DNA of 64,000 nt from Nocardia paucivorans NBRC 100373. Lineage in GTDB: Bacteria; Actinomycetota; Actinomycetes; Mycobacteriales; Mycobacteriaceae. Position 1 is the stretch's first letter. Each line of letters begins with the position of its first letter. Of the stretch, positions 58,534 to 64,000 are shown piece by piece. The stretch is taken from assembly GCF_000308675.1 (NCBI RefSeq), contig NZ_BAGE01000058.1, positions 120,286 to 184,285 on the forward strand, written 5' to 3'. A program made the translations under genes and the position numbers. Under the pieces are notes generated by a model. That model made no database searches and was not told the DNA's origin. It saw only the letters and a program-made list of their open reading frames with translations.

Positions 58534-59068
58534 CCGACCAGGCCGCGAAAAACACGCAGGTCAGGCCATAATTATTGAAATCCCTACCCCCCGCGGGCGC
58601 GTTCCGCTCTCAGTGCTGTGCCTCATGTGCGGCACATATGCTCTCGTTCTCCGGCCCGCCTTACCTTGGTGATGTTCCCGAGCCGGCCGCGACCGCCCAC
58701 CCTCGAGCCGGCAGCCGGCATCCCGGTCACCTACCGATCGGACCGGCACCACCCACATACCGCCACGACCCATCCGTGTCCACGGTCCCCGGTCGATATG
58801 CCGACCGGAAGACCGCGGTTCTCCGGGATGGTGAAGGCCGTGGAAATGCATGCCCGCTGTCCCGCGGCAATACCTTCGACCAGCGACCTTCGACCAGCGA
58901 CCTTCGACCAGCGACCTTCGACCACCGCGCACGCGCACCGAACATCGACCACCGCAACGGTTTCCCGTCACCCCGTGACACGAGGCATTGGAGGCCTCGC
59001 CGACGAATTCCTCCCGGCGCGCCGGTGCACCCGGGTAGATCGCTTCGGGAACCGTCGGCGTTCGAAGT
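58534..59068. other. Gene-poor 535-bp region after tRNA-Gly
   Basis: Only low-quality frames are found on either strand. It holds a 14-bp tandem repeat at 58872-58925. The 3' side of tRNA genes is a common integration site, but no integrase or duplicated tRNA end was seen. Confidence 0.6.
58872..58925. repeat. 14-bp tandem repeat, just under four units
   Basis: TTCGACCAGCGACC repeats three times exactly and then partly (TTCGACCACC). Fourteen is not a multiple of three, so length changes here would shift frames, supporting a non-coding nature. Confidence 0.93.
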
Positions 59069-59902
59069 TCATTCGGGGCGAACCCAGGCCTGCGCCGCAT
59101 CCGTCAGATTCCACCACGAAACGAACCGCTCATCCCGCGACTGCACCACCCAGCCATCCGACAACCGATCGAAGAACGCATCATCACCGGTCTTACCGCC
59201 CTTCGGCTCCCCCACATACACCAAACGCCGACCACCCCGCGACTCGAACAACTCCAACGCCTGCGAGGCCATCGCATCACCCCACCCCGGCGGCCAACAC
59301 AAAAACAACACCGCATCCTCGCTCAACGCCGCCGCGAACCCGTCGAGCCCACCCACCGGAAACCACACATCCGGCTGACCCGCCACCATCGGAAACGACG
59401 CATTCACCGTCGCGTCCGGCGGTGCGGAATCGAACGCCCGCACCACCACCCCACGCTCGGCCAACAACCGCGCCCAATACCCGCGCCCGGCACCCAACTC
59501 CACCACGGTCCGCCCACCCGCGAACGCCTGCACCCAGTCCAGGGTTTCCGGCGAAGGCACCGCATACGCATAGGCCGCCTGCAGGATCGTCTGCACGAAC
59601 CCCAACCGCACACTGCCATTGGTGTTGCCGCCGTTGATCACCCGACGACCCTCGACCGTCCCGACGGAGGGGCCGACGATATCCCAATACGGGTTGCCCG
59701 ATTCCGAGGCACCACCGGTCATGTAGTGCACGAACCGCAGATCGAACGCGGCATCGGCCGCCTCGTCACCGGTGCCGGCCAATACCGGTGCGGTATCCAG
59801 ATACTCGGCCACCTTCGGATACTCGGCCCGCAACCGCGATTCGTCGCCCAGCAGCGCGGCCAACTCGTTTCGACGTTCGGGCGAGAGCACGAGATCAGTC
59901 AT
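59069..59902 (-). CDS. SAM-dependent methyltransferase-like protein
   Basis: 277 residues from ATG at 59902. A class I SAM-binding motif I is clear: RTVVELGAGRGYWARLLAER, then VVRAFDSAPPDA (acidic end of beta 2). Preceded by ~130 residues (YMTGGASESGNPYWDIVGPS) and followed by DGFAAALSEDAVLFLCWPPG. No known subfamily recognised; target unknown. It precedes a frameshifted gene on the same strand, separated by ~95 bp. Confidence 0.72.
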   Translation of the reverse strand: MTDLVLSPERRNELAALLGDESRLRAEYPKVAEYLDTAPVLAGTGDEAADAAFDLRFVHYMTGGASESGNPYWDIVGPSVGTVEGRRVINGGNTNGSVRLGFVQTILQAAYAYAVPSPETLDWVQAFAGGRTVVELGAGRGYWARLLAERGVVVRAFDSAPPDATVNASFPMVAGQPDVWFPVGGLDGFAAALSEDAVLFLCWPPGWGDAMASQALELFESRGGRRLVYVGEPKGGKTGDDAFFDRLSDGWVVQSRDERFVSWWNLTDAAQAWVRPE

Positions 59903-59995
59903 ACAGACGACTCTGCCTGCTCTTCCCATGTGCGGACCGGACAATGGCATACTTTCGGAAACATCGCCCGCCCGAATACATCCCGCCGCCGCGAT

Positions 59996-60690
59996 CTATC
60001 CGTACACAGCGCTCTGCTGATAGTCGGTATCGACGCAGTTGTCCCGGTCGTCGAGGTGGTAGACCCGCCAGGACAACGACTCGTTCCGGATCAGCACCCT
60101 CACCGGTCTGCCGTGCCACGACAACTCCGGCCGAACGGCATTCGACAGAATGAGGGACAGCTCGTCATCGCTCAGCGAATCGAGCAGCCCCCTCCCGCCA
60201 CCAGTAATACCTCTCGTAATCGGACCTCTCCCCGATCGGTATCCGTATGTGGGGGTCGCGAGTGTCGCTCGCGTCTCGGCAGGTCGCAGCGGTTGTTACC
60301 GGCCGGGTAGTCACCCGGCGCGTCCACGACATACACCGATCCGCCGCGCCGCCAGTGCCATCCGCCGAAAGAGGTGACAGTGAGTGACGAGTGCTGCCAG
60401 ATGATTCGAATACCGTCGTAGGCATATCGGCACTGCCGAATCCATGTCCCACCGCGGTAGCAGTACTTGTCCTCTCGACGCATGTGCTGAGCTATCGGCC
60501 GGTGATCGATCTCGTCGAAATCGCCGCCGTCGTTGTACCAGCGCACCCACACCGAGGTCAGCCGCCGGGGCCGGCCCTCCCACAGGTGCTCGGCCGACTC
60601 ATCGGTCGGATCACGCAGGTTCATCTGCACGAAAACACTCGAAATATTCGCCGTGGTCCGCAGTATGGGTGTTCGGCGTTCGTACCGCAT
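59996..60690 (-). pseudogene. Frameshifted gene of unknown function (two single-base insertions)
   Basis: Three overlapping minus-strand frames together read as one protein of about 230 residues. Frame 1 runs from ATG at 60690 (WVRWYNDGGDFDEIDHRP ... YVVDAPGDYPAGNNRC); around 60283 one extra base shifts to frame 2 (DPHIRIPIGERSDYERYYWW); at the C5/G5 run at 60188-60192 one extra base shifts to frame 3 (LLDSLSDDELSLILSNAV ... WRVYHLDDRDNCVDTDY), ending at TAG 59996. Removing one base at each site restores the frame. The protein is rich in Trp, Tyr and Asp, unlike random frames here. Family not recognised. Either decay or sequencing error. Confidence 0.6.
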
Positions 60691-61015
60691 GGCAATCGTC
60701 CCATCGTCGCCATATGCCGCTGGTACGACTTCGGATACACCCGGTGGGCTCGATGTTTTCGTGGGTCGACCGGTCGAGAGCCGAGTATCGGCTGGCTTTG
60801 CGCGGCAACAGAAGGCGAGCGAACGGGCCGCGCCCCAACATATCCGGCGTTTTCACTCCTCCGCGTCGAACGCACCGTCCCTATCTGACAAACACCGTCT
60901 CGCTGAGGTTTACTAGGCGCATGTGTGACGTCCTCGAGACGCCCGCGGCTCGGGCTTCCTGCGCCGACCGGCGAGAAAACACCGGTCGAAACCACTGTCC
61001 CACAGGAGTAATCCG
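60691..61015. other. Intergenic region before the mycolyl esterase gene
   Basis: 325 bp with no convincing gene. It contains a hairpin CGACCGG-N10-CCGGTCG near 60966-60989, directly upstream of the ribosome site of the gene at 61016. Confidence 0.6.
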
Positions 61016-62122
61016 GTGAGACAAGGGAATTCGCACCCGTCCGACGCGGGACACCTCGAAGGTCGGCACCTACCGATGCGGCGGGTCGCCGAGATGGTCG
61101 CGCCCGCGGTGGTGATGTTGGGGGCTTTGACGATGATGCCCGGCACCGCCGGCGCCGAACCACCGACCTCGGGTGCCGACACCGGATCGTCCGAGGGCTA
61201 CCAGGCCCCGGCGGAGGACCCCGACCTCGCGGTTCGCCCCGCCATCCAGCGGATCGAACCGATCACCGACCGTTGGCTTCGGGTGTTCGTGACCTCGCCT
61301 TCGATGAACCGGGTCGTCCAGGTGCAGGTGCTCCTACCGGCCGACCGGAGCCGCCCGCGACCGACCCTGTACATGCTCGACGGCCGCGGTGCCCCCGAGA
61401 ACAGCAGCAGTTGGATCGAGCACGGGCATGCGGTGGAGTTCTTCGCCGACAAGAACGTCAATGTCGTGTTCACCACCGGCGGTCCGGCCAATCTCTACAC
61501 CGACTGGCAGCGCCGCGACCCCGTCCTGGGCACCAACAAATGGGAGACGTTCCTCATCCGGGAGCTACCGCCGCTGATCGACGCCCACTTCGAAGGCAAT
61601 GGCCGCAACGGAATCCAGGGGGTCTCGATGGGCGCCGAAGCCGCGATGATGCTCACCTTCCGCAACCCGGGAATGTATTCCGTCGTCGCGGCGCACAGTG
61701 GCTGCTACACCGTCGCCTCCGGCGCCGGTCAGGCCCAGGCCCGCTCCATTGTCAAAACCTATGGCGGCGATCCGGACAATATGTTCGGCCCGCCCGATGA
61801 TCCGGACTGGCTTGCCCACGACACCATGGCGCATGCCGAAGCCCTGCGCGGCACCGCGATCTACCTGTCCAGCGGCAGCGGGATCCCCGGCGAACACGAT
61901 GTGCCCGGTAAGGTCGAGCTCCCCGATGCCATTACCGTCGGCGGCCCGCTGGAGGCCGGTGCCTTCAAATGCGCGCACGACCTGGCCACTCGACTGGCGC
62001 AGTTGCAGATTCCCGCCACGGTGAATCTACGGCCGACCGGCACGCACTCCTGGCCGTACTGGGCCGACGAGTTGGCCCGGTCCTGGCCCACCATCGCCCG
62101 GGCACTCGAACTCGACCCCTGA
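61016..62122 (+). CDS. Secreted mycolyltransferase/esterase (antigen 85-like)
   Basis: 368 residues from GTG at 61016, seven bases after AGGAG. Signal sequence ending near residue 47 (MMPGTAGA). Alpha/beta-hydrolase of the esterase D/Ag85 family: conserved early SPSMNRVVQVQVLLP, TGGPANLYTDWQ, nucleophile Ser204 in GVSMGAEAAM and His344 in GTHSWPYWADEL. Ag85 proteins transfer mycolates to trehalose and arabinogalactan; this supports a mycolic-acid envelope. Not resolved: mycolyltransferase or plain esterase. Confidence 0.88.
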   Translation: MRQGNSHPSDAGHLEGRHLPMRRVAEMVAPAVVMLGALTMMPGTAGAEPPTSGADTGSSEGYQAPAEDPDLAVRPAIQRIEPITDRWLRVFVTSPSMNRVVQVQVLLPADRSRPRPTLYMLDGRGAPENSSSWIEHGHAVEFFADKNVNVVFTTGGPANLYTDWQRRDPVLGTNKWETFLIRELPPLIDAHFEGNGRNGIQGVSMGAEAAMMLTFRNPGMYSVVAAHSGCYTVASGAGQAQARSIVKTYGGDPDNMFGPPDDPDWLAHDTMAHAEALRGTAIYLSSGSGIPGEHDVPGKVELPDAITVGGPLEAGAFKCAHDLATRLAQLQIPATVNLRPTGTHSWPYWADELARSWPTIARALELDP

Positions 62123-62223
62123 GAAAAGGGAAGGCGACCGGATCTCGATCGGATCCGACCTCACCTTCGGCGCGTCGGTCATGACCACCGCATGCGACGA
62201 AGTGACGGCACCTCCGACAATCC

Positions 62224-63312
62224 TTACAGCGGGGTTCGCATGAGCAGCACGTTGTAGCGGTGATGCACCGTGAGCAGGAAGTACAGGTCGCTCCCGGTCT
62301 GATACGGAAAGATCATCGGAGCGTATGCGGACGGTAGTGCCGCCGTATCGATCAGCACGCGCGGCGGACCCCATGGACCTTCCGGTTTCGAGGCAGTGCG
62401 CATCACCACCGAGTTGGTGTGGTCGGTGGTCAACATGATGTAGCGGCCCAGGTGGTCGTTCCACTGCACCGACAATTCGGCGACATCCTCGACGATCGGC
62501 TCGGATGCCTTGGGATCGTCGAGCTTCCACCCTTTTCCGTCCCAGTATTCGTAGGCGTCGATATTCGCGATATCGGCTTCCTTGACGCGGGAGACGAACC
62601 CGGGGTTGTTGCGCCCGGCCGGGGTGCCGTAGCGATAGACGTACCCGTCCCTCTTCACGAATGCGTTCTGCTGGAACCGTTCGTGGCCGTCCACATTGGC
62701 CCGGCGGGTGGTGGGCAGCTGCGCCCAGGTGCGGCCACCGTCGCCGGAGGCGGCGAGGGTGGAGAAGTTGGTGACCCATTTACCGTGGTCGCCCCATTCC
62801 TTCACCGACATCAGGCTCATGTACTGGGTGCCGCCCACCGAGATACCGGCGGTGGGGATGAGGCTGATCTCGATACCCGGGATCTTGGGGCTGGGCAGCG
62901 GGTTCGGGACGATCTCGTCGAAGAAGATGCCGCCGGAGGGGTCCTTGGTGTGGCTGCGGAAGATCACATTGCTGGTCCAGGCCCAGACACTGCCGGCGAA
63001 CAGATTGGGCACGCCGAGGCCCGCGCTGTCCCCGAAAGCGGTGAGCAGGGTGCCGTTTCCGTCGTCCCACATAATGCCCAGGTCGGTGCCGAGCACATTC
63101 ACCTGCTGCGTCTGGTTCGGGCTGTCCATACCGGTCACCTGGAATACCGCTTCGGTGGGGCCGGGCAGGTCGGGGAGACCACGTGGCTGACCGTTGATTC
63201 CCGGAATCGGGTTGACATTGTTGGGGTCGGCCATGGCCGGGGCCGCCAGGACCATTGCCACGGTCGCCCCGAATACGCCGATGCGAGCGAGTGTGGACAG
63301 CGAACGGCTCAT
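62224..63312 (-). CDS. Secreted DUF4185 protein (paralogue of 12140-13600)
   Basis: 362 residues from ATG at 63312. Signal peptide to ~28 (IGVFGATVAMVLAAPAMADP). DUF4185 core: VLGTDLGIMWDDGNGTLLTA, YMSLMSVKEWGDHGKWVT, SGDGGRTWAQLP, and a C-terminal YFLLTVHHRYNVLLMRTPL, closely matching the other copy's YFTISTWSDYNVYLMRAELL. Lacks the proline-rich insert. Converges with the mycolyl esterase. Confidence 0.88.
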   Translation of the reverse strand: MSRSLSTLARIGVFGATVAMVLAAPAMADPNNVNPIPGINGQPRGLPDLPGPTEAVFQVTGMDSPNQTQQVNVLGTDLGIMWDDGNGTLLTAFGDSAGLGVPNLFAGSVWAWTSNVIFRSHTKDPSGGIFFDEIVPNPLPSPKIPGIEISLIPTAGISVGGTQYMSLMSVKEWGDHGKWVTNFSTLAASGDGGRTWAQLPTTRRANVDGHERFQQNAFVKRDGYVYRYGTPAGRNNPGFVSRVKEADIANIDAYEYWDGKGWKLDDPKASEPIVEDVAELSVQWNDHLGRYIMLTTDHTNSVVMRTASKPEGPWGPPRVLIDTAALPSAYAPMIFPYQTGSDLYFLLTVHHRYNVLLMRTPL

Positions 63313-63483
63313 CTGAATGATCCCTCCAGGGTGCGGTCTGGCCGGTATTGTGCCACGACCGCCCGCAACCCGCCGTGATGATGGGCCCGCTCCGCAACGG
63401 CGGCGTCAACGTCTCCGGCGAGCACCGCGATCTTGCGACGCGGCCGATTCCCGGGCGGAACACCGCGCAGGGGTGAACGACGA

Positions 63484-63517
63484 GAAGGTGGGCCGGGATC
63501 GGTTCCGGCCCACCTTC
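63484..63517 (-). terminator. 13-bp stem terminator after the acyl-CoA dehydrogenase gene
   Basis: GAAGGTGGGCCGG and CCGGCCCACCTTC pair perfectly around an 8-nt loop, 18 bp after the stop at 63535 on the minus strand; a weak T-rich stretch follows. Confidence 0.85.
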
Positions 63518-63534
63518 GTAACGGTCGTCTCGCG

Positions 63535-64000
63535 TCAGAACGCCGCTTCGTCCAGCTCCATGATGTCGTTGTCCAAGTTGGACAGGACGGCGCGGGTGGC
63601 GGTCAGCTCCGGCAGGACATTGCGGGCGAAGAACTGCGCCACGCCGATCTTGCCCTGATAGAAGGCCCGGTCCGCGCCCTCGGCGCCGGCGTCCAGCGCC
63701 GCACCGGCGATCTCGGCCTGCCGCAGCAGCTGCCAACCGATGAGCAGATCACCCACGGCGAGCAGGAACCGCACCGAACCCAGACCCACCTTGTACAACT
63801 CGCTCGGCTGCTCCTGGGAGGCCATCAGGTGCCCGGTGAGGGTGGCGGCCATGGCCTGCACATCCTCGAGAGCGGTGGCCAGCAGCTTGCGCTCGCTCTT
63901 CAGCCGGCCGTTACCGGCCTCGGAGTCGATGAACTTCTGGATCTGGCCGGCCACATGGGCCAGCGCCACACCGCGATCGCGGGCGATCTTGCGGAAGAAG
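63535..64000 (-). CDS. Acyl-CoA dehydrogenase, C-terminal part (FadE5-like; runs off right edge)
   Basis: About 155 residues of the C-terminus; the frame stays open to base 64000 (FFRKIARDRGVALAH), so the gene begins outside. The helical end (LLIGWQLLRQAEIAGAALDA, FYQGKIGVAQFFARNVLPEL, IMELDEAAF) matches the extra C-terminal domain of FadE5/AidB-like long acyl-CoA dehydrogenases (~600 residues). The internal GTG at 63969 is not the start. Confidence 0.85.
   Translation of the reverse strand, partial: FFRKIARDRGVALAHVAGQIQKFIDSEAGNGRLKSERKLLATALEDVQAMAATLTGHLMASQEQPSELYKVGLGSVRFLLAVGDLLIGWQLLRQAEIAGAALDAGAEGADRAFYQGKIGVAQFFARNVLPELTATRAVLSNLDNDIMELDEAAF

Noticed and set aside
58460..59068. 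tRNA-Gly region considered as an integrative-element attachment site
   Set aside because: No integrase, no duplicated tRNA 3' end, and dcd synteny on the other side is conserved.
60165..60452. Middle frame of the broken gene taken as an independent 95-codon ORF
   Set aside because: Only its second half looks coding, and it joins smoothly to the flanking frames; treated as part of one frameshifted gene.

Overview
The window is a high-GC actinobacterial chromosome segment, most likely Nocardia or a close mycolic-acid-producing relative. Reasons: pervasive G/C third codon positions; many GTG starts; a HspR/HAIR-controlled dnaK-grpE-dnaJ-hspR operon; an antigen-85-type mycolyl esterase, an EmbR-like SARP/FHA regulator and two DUF4185 proteins; and gene neighbourhoods that, from memory, follow the mycobacterial Rv0357c-Rv0365c, Rv0380c-Rv0385, Rv0350-Rv0353, Rv0337c-Rv0339c and Rv0321 blocks. 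Species and locus-tag equivalences come from recollection, not from a search.

Layout. 1-3.6 kb: the 5' part of an Ogt-like methyltransferase gene running off the left edge, an alpha-methylacyl-CoA racemase/CoA-transferase, a PIN-toxin remnant, and a MocR regulator divergent from a small membrane protein. 3.6-11 kb: a lipoprotein, purA, a conserved protein overlapping an M50 membrane protease, a FUSC-like membrane protein, a DUF3151 protein and a long low-complexity membrane protein. 11-20 kb: a fused hydroxyacyl dehydratase, a DUF4185 protein, the EmbR-like regulator, fba, two DedA proteins, a GH76-like protein and a TrmH/SpoU methyltransferase. 20-27.5 kb: a YhhN protein, a FabH-like synthase, pyrE, two membrane-anchored proteins and clpB. 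27.9-29.9 kb: a type-II-like flavohemoglobin plus a globin-less reductase paralogue. 29.9-34.2 kb: the heat-shock operon.

34.5-45 kb is the most distinctive part. An ATPase-LuxR regulator diverges from dnaK. It is followed by a membrane-anchored Hsp70-like protein with only a partial actin-like core and a Pro/Thr-rich tail, then tandem secreted S1 proteases, a secreted protein with a strong terminator, and a large heterodisulfide-reductase-like Fe-S membrane protein with a repetitive basic tail. 45-58.5 kb: in-frame hexanucleotide repeats, an F420/PPOX enzyme, a phytanoyl-CoA dioxygenase-like enzyme, an acyl-CoA dehydrogenase pair, a YdcF protein with a tandem repeat, a second Hsp70-like membrane protein, a YibE/F protein behind a paired-hairpin leader, an AspC-type aminotransferase, an XRE regulator with a divergent unknown gene, dcd, a DHFR-like protein and tRNA-Gly(CCC). 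58.5-64 kb is accessory-looking: a 14-bp repeat, a methyltransferase-like protein, a gene broken by two single-base frameshifts, the mycolyl esterase, a second DUF4185 protein and the end of an acyl-CoA dehydrogenase cut by the right edge.

Functional themes are protein quality control under HspR (clpB, dnaK operon, possibly the divergent LuxR/Hsp70-like unit), envelope lipids, and core metabolism (purA, fba, pyrE, dcd). The best candidates for something undescribed are the Hsp70-like membrane proteins with their LuxR/ATPase regulator, the paired hairpins upstream of yibE, and the repeat-encoded DP/GH/DA small ORFs.
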